Part shown: piece by piece, positions 20,007 through 28,463 of the stretch
How positions within the stretch are numbered: position 1 is the stretch's first letter
How the letters are laid out: each line of letters opens with the position of its first letter
DNA from: UBA6912 sp963792895
GTDB taxonomy: Bacteria > Actinomycetota > Acidimicrobiia > Spongiisociales > UBA5794
Assembly: GCA_963792895.1 (NCBI GenBank)
Contig: CAWBYA010000007.1
Span: forward strand, 186,001-250,000
DNA length: 64,000 nt
Direction of reading: 5' to 3'
Notes under the pieces: generated by a model
Told to the model about the DNA's origin: nothing
Database searches by the model: none
The model's input: only the letters and a program-made list of their open reading frames with translations
Program-made: the position numbers and the translations under genes

Positions 20007-21415
20007 GCCAACTCCTCCTGCTCTTCCTTTTGTTCCCTCTCACCATCAGGTTCCGGTGTCTGCGCGACGCCGAGCCGGTCGAGCGCCCGCACGATCGGTG
20101 CCCGATCGATCTCGGCGAGTTGGCTGCGCTCAACGCTGGACCGGAGAAGCTCGAGCTGCACGTCGATGGCCTGCCGAGCCGCACCATCTGTCTCGTCCTC
20201 ATCGATGCAGTGACGAAGGCTGCCGAGCGACTCGACCAACGCCGACAAGACGTAGGGTTGTCCGGCGGCGGCCATACGAATCTCCGAGAACGCCATGCGC
20301 ACGTAGTCGCCGCTGTTGCGCTGGGCGGGGGTGAGCACCCGAGTCCCCGCATCATTGCGAAGAACGCGGCGCAGGGCAGGGTGCGTGACCGCCTCACGCA
20401 TCGGCTCGACGATGTGGCGCACGACGTCGGCGGCCGTTGCCGGGTCGTTGATGCCCGGAGAGAGGGCTCGCAGCGCAATATCGACGAGCTGGCGGACTCC
20501 GTAGCCCGGATCGTTCTCGATGGTGCGGCTCTCGCCAATGACGAGCGCATCGTTCACGGCATGCCTCAGATCCGGAACCGGCTCGCCGCCCCCGGACGCC
20601 CACACGGTGAGCACGACATCCCCCTCCGTCACGTACTGTCCCACGACTGCATCGAGGCGAGCCACTGCGCCTCGAGGAAGGGCATCGAGCAGGACCGCCG
20701 GTCTGACGCGCTGCGTCCATCCCGTCTGCGGAGCGCCGACCGTGCTCGGGACCGCATCACGATCGATCTCCCACTTGTCAACCGGCATCGCCGTCTGGGC
20801 TTGGTCGAGGGAGTTCGCCATACTCCTGGTGGTGGCGGCGGCGACGCGTCGCACGGTGTCATCGACCCGGATCCGCCGCGTGACGTGGTCGATGAATGCG
20901 ACGATCGCCAGCGCGGACCCGACGCCGAGCACCAGCCCCACGGTGGCCGCCCAACTCGCATCGACGACTTCTGGGCTGGCCGAAGCGTTGCCTGCCGTCG
21001 CCAGCGCGACGAGCGAGTAGGTGAAGGTGCCCATCACGACGCCCACGACGATCTGCTGGAAACGGTCCCGAAGGAAACCTTGGAGTACCCGCGGCGAATA
21101 CTGCGTGGCCGCGAGCTGTACCGTCACTGCCGTGATCGAGAAGACAAGCGCGGCGACCGTGATTGTGGCACCGGCGACCGTGCCGAGCAGTGTGCGCGCC
21201 GCGGAGATGGACGTCGGCAGCAGATACACCACCTCGGCCGTGGACCATGACTGGTCGAGCCTGTTGGTGACCCAGGCAAGCCCGAGGCTCGCCACGATGA
21301 AGGCTGCGGGGACGTAGAGCAGACTGTCGCTGACCCGTTCGGTCATGGCGTGGAGCCGCATCGAGATCGTGCGGGAGTGAGCTCGCCGTCGACGATTGCG
21401 TGTGGGAGACACCAT
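20003..21415 (-). CDS. DUF2254 family membrane protein
   Basis: This 470-residue protein has four membrane segments in the first ~190 residues (VPAAFIVASLGLAWV, TLLGTVAGATITVAALVFSI, IVVGVVMGTFTYSLVAL, VGLVLGVGSALAIVAFI). The AATQYSPRVLQGFLRD motif between helices 2 and 3 is characteristic of DUF2254. The C-terminal half is soluble and includes ALSPGINDPATA. The family has no established biochemical role. ATG 21415 is preceded by TATCTT at 6 nt. It overlaps the methyltransferase start, which suggests a shared function. Confidence 0.85.
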   Translation of the reverse strand: MVSPTRNRRRRAHSRTISMRLHAMTERVSDSLLYVPAAFIVASLGLAWVTNRLDQSWSTAEVVYLLPTSISAARTLLGTVAGATITVAALVFSITAVTVQLAATQYSPRVLQGFLRDRFQQIVVGVVMGTFTYSLVALATAGNASASPEVVDASWAATVGLVLGVGSALAIVAFIDHVTRRIRVDDTVRRVAAATTRSMANSLDQAQTAMPVDKWEIDRDAVPSTVGAPQTGWTQRVRPAVLLDALPRGAVARLDAVVGQYVTEGDVVLTVWASGGGEPVPDLRHAVNDALVIGESRTIENDPGYGVRQLVDIALRALSPGINDPATAADVVRHIVEPMREAVTHPALRRVLRNDAGTRVLTPAQRNSGDYVRMAFSEIRMAAAGQPYVLSALVESLGSLRHCIDEDETDGAARQAIDVQLELLRSSVERSQLAEIDRAPIVRALDRLGVAQTPEPDGEREQKEEQEELA

Positions 21416-21421
21416 GGCCCC

Positions 21422-21427
21422 AAGATA
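21422..21427 (-). promoter_or_regulatory. -10 hexamer TATCTT, DUF2254 operon
   Basis: Ends 6 nt before ATG 21415; leaderless type. Confidence 0.5.
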
Positions 21428-21566
21428 GAGCCATCACCCAACGGCCGTGATGACGAGGCGGGTTGGTTCGGGCATCGGCGACCGCGGACGATGCAGGAAG
21501 TTCGGGCCCCAACCGCCAACCGGCCACCTGCGATGTCGCACGCGATGCGAGAGGTGCCGGCCTTCC

Positions 21567-22042
21567 ATGCGTAGGCGACGGGCGTGGCGCCGCAGGCACG
21601 CTGGTATGGCTGGGGGTGATCGTGGTCGGCGGCCTCGTCGTTGCTCTTGGGGCCGGGCGCGTGATCGAGGACGACGACAAGCTCAAAGAGTTCGTGCAGC
21701 CGTCGATCGGTCTGGTGTTCGCAACGGTTCTGGGGGTTGGGTCGAGCTGCTCTTCGACGACCTCGCCGAGGATCGCAAGCGCGCGGACGCCGGCGCCGAG
21801 CAAATGCGGGTTCAGCGAACAAGCAGGGCCCAGTACATCCAGAACGTCCTCGACGACCTCAAGGCTGTCCACGACCGGGTGGAACAGGCACGACTCCTGA
21901 TCCAGGCATACCGGTCTGCCGCCACGTTCCGCGATGAGATGCGTGGACTGGTCGATGCCCGGGTGCGGCTGTTGAACGTCGAGCGAGCACTCCGCACAGA
22001 ACAAGGTGCGCGGTTGACCACTGCCGAGGCTGATGTCTCCCG
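21567..22042 (+). CDS. Putative membrane-anchored coiled-coil protein with broken reading frame
   Basis: No single frame covers this gene. A membrane segment (WLGVIVVGGLVVALGAG, then RVIEDDDKLKEFVQPSIGLVFATVL) is read in the frame containing 21463. After about 21733-21745 the coherent sequence shifts to another frame: WVELLFDDLAEDRKRAD, then a helical, charged stretch (YIQNVLDDLKAVHDRVEQAR, FRDEMRGLVDARVRLLNVER). A plausible start is ATG 21567 (MRRRRAWRR), which would need a further one-base shift near 21590. The end is unresolved and reaches the converging glpX gene. The family was not recognised. Coordinates are approximate. Confidence 0.4.
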
Positions 22043-23039
22043 CTATCGGGGGCGAACCCCCGGCGTGTCGCTCTTGTGGAGCCGGTCGGCTCGATGGACG
22101 GCCTCGACGAACCGCACGGTGCCGCTCGCAGATCGCATGACGACCGAATGGGTCTCCACCCTGTCTCCGAAGAACTCGACACCCTGCAACAGGGCGCCGG
22201 TCGTGACGCCCGTCGCAGCGAAGAACGTGTGGTCCGAGTTGACGAGGTCGCGCATGGTGATGACCTGATCGAGGTCGAGACCACCCTCGTTCCTGGCCCA
22301 CTCCCGCTCGCTGTCGTCGCGCGGCCACAACTTGCACTGGATCTCGCCGCGGAGGGCGGCCATGGCGCATGCTGCGGTCACTGCCTCGGGGGAGCCACCG
22401 ATGCCGAGGAGGATGTCGATGCCGCTGTCGCTCTTGGCGGTTGCGATCGCACCGGAGATGTCGCCGTCGCCGATCAGGGCGATGCGGGCGCCAGCGGTTC
22501 GCACCCGGCGCATGTAGTCGAGGTTCCGGGGCCGGTCGAGGATCACGGCGGTCAGGTCCGATACCGCCTTGTCCTTCGCCTTCGCCACCCGCTCGAGGTT
22601 GTGGGCGACAGGAGCCTCGATGTCGATCACCCCGGCAGCCTCCTCCCCAACGGCGATCTTGTCCATGTAGACGAGGTTGCCGGGGGCGTACATCGAGCCG
22701 CGTTCAGCGAGGGCGATGACCGCAAGCGATCCTGGCTGTCCCTGTGACGTCAGCCGGGTGCCGTCCACCGGGTCGACCGCAACGTCCACTTTCGGGAGGT
22801 TGCCGTTGCCGACGACCTCGCCGTTGTAGAGCATCGGCGCCTCGTCCTTCTCGCCTTCCCCGATGACGACGACGCCGTCCATGTCGACGGTCGACAGCAT
22901 GTGCCGCATCGCATCGACCGCTGCCTGGTCGACGGCGTTCTTGTCGCCCCTGCCCTGGTAGCGGGCAGCCGCGATTGCCGCCATCTCGGTCACGCTGCAC
23001 GAGTTCGAGTGCGAGGTTCCTGTCCGGCTGCTCCTTCAT
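22043..23039 (-). CDS. glpX: Class II fructose-1,6-bisphosphatase (frameshift near the N-terminus)
   Basis: The main frame reads from GTG 22993: ARYQGRGDKNAVDQAAVDAMR, VVIGEGEKDEAPML, VAVDPVDGT (metal site), and GIGGSPEAVTAACAM, all GlpX hallmarks. The expected family N-terminus (RNLALELV + TE) is present just upstream but one frame away, in MKEQPDRNLALELV from ATG 23039. That ATG overlaps the thiolase stop (ATGA). One extra base at 22994-22997 explains the break; without it the protein has about 331 residues. GlpX dephosphorylates fructose-1,6-bisphosphate in gluconeogenesis. A 6-bp hairpin (22047-22062) spans its last codons. Confidence 0.87.
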
Positions 23040-24229
23040 GTGCCTGCTCCTTCGACCTTGACGATGAGTGCATCGCCCTGGCCGCCACCTCCGCAGAGGG
23101 AGGCGCCGCCAATCCCGCCACCCCGCCGGCGTAGGGCGTTGATGAGAGCGATCGTGATTCGGGCGCCGCTGGCGCCGAGCGGGTGTCCCAGCGCAACGGC
23201 GCCGCCGTTGACGTTGACCTTGTCGTGGCCGATGCCCAGCATGCCGGCCGACCACAGCGCAACGGCTGCGAAGGCCTCGTTGATCTCGACGAGGTCGAGA
23301 TCCGACGGGTCGAGGTCGGCCCGCTTGAGTGCGATGCGCAAGGCTTCCGCCGGCCGCTCGTGCAGCGTGGCGTCTGGACCGGCAGTCTGGCCATAGGCGA
23401 GGATCTCGGCGATGATCGGGAGCCCAGCCGCCTCTGCGGCCGCTCGGCCGGCGACGACGACCGCAGCAGCGCCGTCGGATATCTGTGAGGCGTTGCCCGC
23501 CGTGATGGTGCCTTCGCCACTGAACGCGGGACGGAGTCCGGCGAGCGCCTCGGCGGTCGATGTGGGCCGGATGCCCTCGTCGGCTGTGACCTGCAAAGGC
23601 TCGCCGCGGCGTTGCGGCACATCGACAGGCACGATCTCTTCTCCCAGAACGCCGGATTCGGTGGCTGCCTGGGCTCTGGCATGGCTCGCGGCCGCCCACT
23701 CGTCCTGTTCCTGTCGACCGATGCCCAGCCGGCGGTTCTTCACATCGGACGACTCGCCCATGATGCAGTGGTCGAACGCACACCACAGCCCGTCATGGTT
23801 CATGGAGTCGATCAGCGTCGCGTCGCCCATGCGCAGACCTTGGCGGGCCCTCGGCAGGATGTACGGGGCGTTCGTCATGGACTCCATTCCGCCGGCGACG
23901 ACGAACGACGCCTCTCCGAGGCGGATGTGGCGGCCCGCTTCCGCGATGGCCGTCATGCCCGACAAGCAGACCTTGTTGATCGTCGTGGCCGGCACCGACA
24001 TCGGAACGCCGCCGTTGCGGGCAGCTTGCCGAGCGGTGATCTGTCCTTGGCCTGCCTGGAGGACGTGACCGAACAGCACTTCGTCGATCGTGGCGGCGTC
24101 GAGCGACGCTCGCTCGAGGGCTCCGCGAATGGCCACCCCGCCGAGCTCCATCGCGGTGAGCGGCGTGAACACGCCGTTGAACTTCCCGATCGGGGTCCGT
24201 GCGATGGAGCAGATCACCGGATTCGTCAT
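23036..24229 (-). CDS. Acetyl-CoA C-acetyltransferase (thiolase)
   Basis: This 397-residue thiolase has the nucleophilic Cys in NKVCLSGMTAIAEA, NEAFAAVALWSAG, GGAVALGHPLGASGARI (catalytic His), and CGGGGQGDALIV with the second active-site Cys. It condenses two acetyl-CoA or cleaves acetoacetyl-CoA; with the neighbouring epimerase it fits acyl-CoA metabolism. ATG 24229 was chosen over an upstream in-frame extension because MTNPVICSIARTPIGKF is the standard N-terminus. The mRNA appears leadered (AAAGGG ribosome site). Its stop overlaps the glpX start by 4 bp. It is divergent from the epimerase gene. Confidence 0.93.
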   Translation of the reverse strand: MTNPVICSIARTPIGKFNGVFTPLTAMELGGVAIRGALERASLDAATIDEVLFGHVLQAGQGQITARQAARNGGVPMSVPATTINKVCLSGMTAIAEAGRHIRLGEASFVVAGGMESMTNAPYILPRARQGLRMGDATLIDSMNHDGLWCAFDHCIMGESSDVKNRRLGIGRQEQDEWAAASHARAQAATESGVLGEEIVPVDVPQRRGEPLQVTADEGIRPTSTAEALAGLRPAFSGEGTITAGNASQISDGAAAVVVAGRAAAEAAGLPIIAEILAYGQTAGPDATLHERPAEALRIALKRADLDPSDLDLVEINEAFAAVALWSAGMLGIGHDKVNVNGGAVALGHPLGASGARITIALINALRRRGGGIGGASLCGGGGQGDALIVKVEGAGT

Positions 24230-24321
24230 GTCTGCCCTTTCCCGAGTCTCACGAGGCGAGTCTATTCGCCGCCCGGCCCGCTCGGACTCGGGCCGAGCAC
24301 GACGGATGGCATACTTGCCCC

Positions 24322-24729
24322 ATGCTGCCGTACAACCTCGACCATGTCGCCATCGCCGTGCACGACCTCGATGAGGCGATCGACCGGTTTGGGACCCAAT
24401 ATGGGGTGACGCCGCTCCATCGCGAAGTCGTTGCCGAGCAAGGTGTCGAGGAAGCGATGCTGCCCATCGGCGGCTCGTTCGTCCAGCTGCTTCAACCGCT
24501 CGATGCAGTGTCGCCCGTGGGCAAGTTCTTGGAGCGGCGGGGTGAGGGGCTGCACCACATCGCCTTTGCGGTACCCGATATCGAGATCGCCCTGGCTCAC
24601 CTGGAGGAGCAAGGGGCACAACTGGTAGACGCTACCCCGCGAGTCGGCGGCCGCGGCGCGCGGATCGCCTTCGTCCATCCGAAGGAGTTGGCGGGAACCC
24701 TGATCGAGTTGGTCGAGCCGGCCCCATGA
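24322..24729 (+). CDS. mce: Methylmalonyl-CoA epimerase (VOC fold)
   Basis: This 135-residue protein begins NLDHVAIAVHDLDEAIDRF, the His metal ligand region of the VOC fold, and has HIAFAVPDIEIAL and a closing GTLIELVEP with the Glu ligand. The length and the RRGEGLHHIAF motif fit methylmalonyl-CoA epimerase, which interconverts the 2R and 2S epimers in propionyl-CoA metabolism. A paired B12-dependent mutase is expected elsewhere. The stop overlaps the next start (ATGA at 24726). Confidence 0.9.
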   Translation: MLPYNLDHVAIAVHDLDEAIDRFGTQYGVTPLHREVVAEQGVEEAMLPIGGSFVQLLQPLDAVSPVGKFLERRGEGLHHIAFAVPDIEIALAHLEEQGAQLVDATPRVGGRGARIAFVHPKELAGTLIELVEPAP

Positions 24730-24968
24730 CGTCGCACCGTTTCGAGATCAAGGGTGGCGCCGACCCCGAGGTCGCTGCAGCCATCGGTGCCGTGATCGTC
24801 CACCTGCTCGACCGCGAGGCCGTGGTTCGCGCACAGCCCGTCCGTAGGCCTCGCCAGAGCGCCTGGGCGCTCGTAGCTCGTCCTCGCGACATCCCGGACC
24901 CGCTGCCCTCGCACACCTACAGCGCTCCGGGCTGGTCGACGTCGGTGGAAGCAGTCGTCGAGGACTGA
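24726..24968 (+). CDS. Small protein, acyl-CoA carboxylase epsilon-subunit-like
   Basis: This 80-residue ORF overlaps the epimerase stop by 4 bp, so it is almost certainly translated. It opens FEIKGGADPEVAAAIGAVIVHL, then has a basic linker and SAWALVARPRDIPD. This resembles the short epsilon subunits of actinobacterial propionyl/acetyl-CoA carboxylases, which start with a similar xGxPxxEExAAxxAV helix and end in a Trp-containing tail. The context next to the epimerase supports this, but no carboxylase beta subunit is in the window. The functional call is tentative. Confidence 0.6.
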   Translation: MTSHRFEIKGGADPEVAAAIGAVIVHLLDREAVVRAQPVRRPRQSAWALVARPRDIPDPLPSHTYSAPGWSTSVEAVVED

Positions 24969-25145
24969 GGACGTGTGGTGAGCCGTCCGTTCCGGGTTCG
25001 ATCGGGCACGTTGGTGTCGTCCACCCGGACAACGAGCCGGGTGAGAACCTCTACGGGAAGGCCGCATTCAGTCCAACGGGAGCAACGAAGCACGGCGAGC
25101 CAGTCTGGGAGCCACGCCTCTCGCTGCACCCGCTCGACAATCTCC

Positions 25146-25899
25146 TCACGCGTCCCCCGGCACGCGGGTGATGATCCGCCGGTAGGGGAGTGGCGCCGCA
25201 AACGGTGACCAGGCGCCCTCTCGCTGCGACAACCGGTCGGCGACGATGTAGATGGCTGCGGGGTTGAATCCGAGGCCCGTGTGGCTCCCCGCAACTCGCA
25301 GATTCTCAGTCGTGGCGGTGTCTTCGATGAGGCACGTTCGCCAGTGGACGATGCCATCCGTGCGCGTGTGGATGGCCGTCGCCGGCATGCTGAGCGGCGC
25401 TCCCTCGTCGAGCGCAACACCGTGCTGGGCGTGGAGCGGCCGCAATGCGGCGTACAGCGCCTGGGCGTTGCTCGCCTGCTCGACGGCTGCCCTCACCGGT
25501 GTGCCCAGGGTGACGACGTCACGTACGAGTTCGGCGTGTTGGCGTGCGAGATACCTCGCGTAGATCCCGCCGAGGCTCCAGCCCACGAGCGACACGTTGC
25601 GGCCGTGGCGAGACGCGGGTTGCGCTGAGGAGATCAGGGAGGCCGGCGAGCACTGCCGGGGTCGGTCCGATGTTCCGGCCGAGGCCCCACCCGGTGACCT
25701 CGTAGCCGAGGCGTCCGAGCAGACGGCGCATCGGAGCGGTCGATCGGTCGGACGCCGCAAGGCCGGGTAGGACGAGCACGGGATGCCCGTCGCCGGACGA
25801 GAGGATGCTCCGCAGCGGCATGAGGGCGAGGGATGTGGTGTACTCGCCGCCTGCCCGCATGGGCTCGGCCATCGCCGCCAACAGGCTTGGCCGCTTCAC
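25146..25899 (-). CDS. Alpha/beta-hydrolase (lipase-like), interrupted by a frameshift
   Basis: The N-terminal part, from GTG 25899, reads KRPSLLAAMAEPMRAGGEY then HPVLVLPGLAASDRST and LGYEVTGWGLGRNIG (oxyanion region). Near 25605-25632 the conserved sequence moves one frame over and continues HGRNVSLVGWSLGGIYARYL (GWSLG nucleophile elbow), VVTLGTPV, HTRTDGIVHW (Asp) and AGSHTGLGFNP (His). Removing one base gives ~250 residues with an intact Ser-Asp-His triad. The GTG overlaps the WS/DGAT stop by 4 bp (GTGA), so both belong to one lipid operon. Confidence 0.82.
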
Positions 25900-27314
25900 G
25901 CCAGCGCCTCCCGCAACTCGTCGACCTCGTCTCCGATCCACGTGAACAGGTCCCAGAGATCGGGCACGAGCTCGCGATCGGCGACCAGCCCGAAGCACAG
26001 CCGCCCCAGGTAGCTGTGCAGCGTCACGTTGAGCCCGATGCCGTCCGTGATGGCCGAGACCGGGTAGTGCCCGAGGAGTCGTGCGCCCGCGAGGTAGAGC
26101 GGGAAGTGCGGGCCCGGGACGTTCGAGATCACGAGGTTGAAGGGAGTGACCCGTCCCGCGCGGCCATTGCGGAACACCACCCGGGCTGCTCGGGCCGCGA
26201 TGGCGGGAGGGGTGAACTGTGCGAAGTCTTGCAGTAGCGTCGCCGGGATCGCTGCATGCTGGTCCTTGGCGACCTGCATGGTTCGGTTCACGTGATGGAG
26301 CCGCTCGATGGGGTCGGCGATGTGGGTGCCGATGGGGGCGACCAGTGCCGAAACTCGGTTGCCGATGACGCCCTCGTTGTCCCCGGCCCGGGTGGAGACA
26401 GGGATCATCGCCTGGAGCGAGCGGTCGGGTAGGGCGTCGTGCACGATCAGCCAGCGGCGGACGGCGCCGGCAGTCGCAGCGATGACGACGTCGTTGACCG
26501 TTACTCCCGCAGCGTTCTTGATCGCCTTCACGTCCGCAAGCTCGACATCGCCGTATGCCCACCGGCGATGGGGCGTGATCGGCTGACTGAGCACGGAGCG
26601 GGGGGCGACGAGCTTCGGGTGGGTGACGACCGCATCAGAAGATCGGCGCCGCCCTACTCGAGCCACGACTTGCTCGATCGGTTTGAGTCCAGGGATGCTC
26701 CGGACGAGCTCGTAGCCGAAGCGAACTGCCTTCACCGGCCTGACAGCCGCCGATGCGACACTCCGCGCCAGCAGCTCGACGCCACCGGGGATGCGGTCGG
26801 GACGCCACTCCTGTGCTGCGGGCACATCCCGGCCTTCGGCGGAGGGGTCGAGCAGGATCGTGAGGATCTCGGTGCCTGAGATGCCGTCGACGGCGGCGTG
26901 GTGGAGCTTCGTGTACGTGGCGACGTGGCCGTCTTCGAGCCCCTCGATGAGGTAGACCTCCCACAACGGCCGCGCCCTGTCGAGCGGCCGCTCATGGATG
27001 CGTGCCACGAGCTCGGCGAGCTGTTCCTTCCCGCCTGGTGCTGGTACGGCGATGTGGCGGAGGTGGTAGCTGAGGTCGAAGTCGGGGTCTTCGATCCAAT
27101 ACGGTTGGTCGACGCCGAGCGGCACGGGGAGGAGCCGCCTGCGGAACGGCGGCAGCAGGTGGATGCGGGCTTCGATGAGGGTTGTCAGCTCGGCCAAGCC
27201 CCAGCCGTCCGGCGCCGTCGAGGGGTCGAGGATCACCACGCCGCCAACGTGCCCTTGTTGGGTTGGGGTCTCCAGGTTGAGGAAGGAGGCGTCGAGACCG
27301 GTGAGCTGTTCCAC
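25896..27314 (-). CDS. Wax ester synthase / diacylglycerol acyltransferase (WS/DGAT)
   Basis: This 472-residue protein starts VEQLTGLDASFLNLETPTQQ, the family N-terminus. It has the active-site HHAAVDG (H138, H139, D143, G144) and the C-terminal NLVISNVPGP followed by LNVTLHSYLGRL. It transfers acyl groups from acyl-CoA to fatty alcohols or diacylglycerol to make storage lipid. GTG 27314 was chosen over an upstream in-frame start at 27452 because it gives the family N-terminus and a TACGAT hexamer lies 6 nt before it. The downstream lipase overlaps its stop, suggesting coordinated lipid synthesis and turnover. Confidence 0.92.
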   Translation of the reverse strand: MEQLTGLDASFLNLETPTQQGHVGGVVILDPSTAPDGWGLAELTTLIEARIHLLPPFRRRLLPVPLGVDQPYWIEDPDFDLSYHLRHIAVPAPGGKEQLAELVARIHERPLDRARPLWEVYLIEGLEDGHVATYTKLHHAAVDGISGTEILTILLDPSAEGRDVPAAQEWRPDRIPGGVELLARSVASAAVRPVKAVRFGYELVRSIPGLKPIEQVVARVGRRRSSDAVVTHPKLVAPRSVLSQPITPHRRWAYGDVELADVKAIKNAAGVTVNDVVIAATAGAVRRWLIVHDALPDRSLQAMIPVSTRAGDNEGVIGNRVSALVAPIGTHIADPIERLHHVNRTMQVAKDQHAAIPATLLQDFAQFTPPAIAARAARVVFRNGRAGRVTPFNLVISNVPGPHFPLYLAGARLLGHYPVSAITDGIGLNVTLHSYLGRLCFGLVADRELVPDLWDLFTWIGDEVDELREALA

Positions 27315-27320
27315 GAGAGG

Positions 27321-27326
27321 ATCGTA
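27321..27326 (-). promoter_or_regulatory. -10 hexamer TACGAT, WS/DGAT-lipase operon
   Basis: Ends 6 nt before GTG 27314; leaderless type, and supports that start. Confidence 0.5.
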
Positions 27327-27518
27327 ACGACGCGGCGGGGCGTGCCGAAGCCACGGGGTCTCCATGGCGATGACGCGACGGTCGCCTTGCGGGGCCGCAG
27401 ATGTGGTGAGGGTGTGCCTGGAGCGAGAATCGGGTCTCGGGAGTGCTATCAAAGGGCCGTTCTACACTCCATGACACGGTGGCGCCGGTGGACGATGTCC
27501 ATGACGAAGAGGTGCCAG

Positions 27519-28385
27519 ATGCGGCGACTGGTGGCGCTGTTGGTGGTGTTGGCGGCGTGTGGATGCGGTGGCGTCGCACGTGACGGCACGCAGACGTCCG
27601 TCTCGGAACCGTCGCTGACGACCATCGCATCGCTCTCGCCTCCGCCGACCAGCACCACGCGTGCTTCATCCCCAACCGTCGCAGCCCCCACGACCGCGAC
27701 GGCCTCCGCGACGACGTCACCGGCCACGACGGTTGTGCCCGTGCTGCCGGCCATTCTCCGCTTCGACGGTGTGGCGGCCGTTGACTTCGGCACGGAGGCG
27801 GACGAGGCGATGGCGGCGTTCGTCGACCTGCTTGGTTCGCCTACCGAGGTTGTCGAAGAGGGCCAGCACGATTGCTACCTCTCGATGGATCGCGTTCGCT
27901 TCGTCACGTGGGCCGACATCGGGCTGCGAGTCGTGTTCACGGATTGGGGCGGCACCGACGAAGCGCCGGTGGCGAGCCCCCTCCACTTGACCGACTGGGA
28001 GATCGTCGGCCCCGGGGTAGCAATGGTCGACGGGCTGGGATGGGGGACGACCGTGGGCGAACTGCGGGCGAAGTACCCCGGCGTGCGCATCGGGATCAAC
28101 GAGTTCGCCCCGATGTTCATCGTCGACGAACCGTCGGGTGGGATCATCGGCGGGTTCGATTGGTCGTATGAGGAGTTCGCGGCCGCCGTGGTCGAGGCGC
28201 TCAACGAGCGCGGTGCTGGGCTGGCTCCTGATGACCTGGATGCCGCTACCGGGCAGGCATTGCTCGACTTCATGGAGGCCGAAGGTCTGGACGACGCGGT
28301 CGACGTGCTGACGGCGCTCGGCCTCCCGCGGGACGCCATCGCCATCGGCTTCGTGCACGCCGGCGCCGGCCCTTTGTGTGATTGA
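27519..28385 (+). CDS. Lipoprotein with Ser/Thr-rich linker, unknown function
   Basis: This 288-residue protein has a lipoprotein signal (MRRLVALLVVLAAC, Cys-14 lipidated) and a Ser/Thr/Pro/Ala-rich linker to about residue 75. The globular part begins ILRFDGVAAVDFGTEADEAMAAF, contains one Cys (HDCYLS) and ends HAGAGPLCD. Repeated LGWGTTVGELRAKYPGV-like wording resembles periplasmic domains of unknown function in actinobacteria. ATG 27519 was chosen over ATG 27471 because an AAGAGG ribosome site precedes it and a TACACT hexamer at 27463-27468 is too close to 27471. Confidence 0.75.
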   Translation: MRRLVALLVVLAACGCGGVARDGTQTSVSEPSLTTIASLSPPPTSTTRASSPTVAAPTTATASATTSPATTVVPVLPAILRFDGVAAVDFGTEADEAMAAFVDLLGSPTEVVEEGQHDCYLSMDRVRFVTWADIGLRVVFTDWGGTDEAPVASPLHLTDWEIVGPGVAMVDGLGWGTTVGELRAKYPGVRIGINEFAPMFIVDEPSGGIIGGFDWSYEEFAAAVVEALNERGAGLAPDDLDAATGQALLDFMEAEGLDDAVDVLTALGLPRDAIAIGFVHAGAGPLCD

Positions 28386-28463
28386 GGGCACTGTCGGCTC
28401 AGCCCGACCCGACGAAGCGGATCGAATCGCTGGAGGTCTTCGACACGCTCGGGGCCGCGTGGG

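Noticed and set aside
27471..27518. Longer start for the lipoprotein at ATG 27471
   Set aside because: The TACACT hexamer ends only 2 nt before it, and ATG 27519 has a ribosome site and a clean signal peptide.
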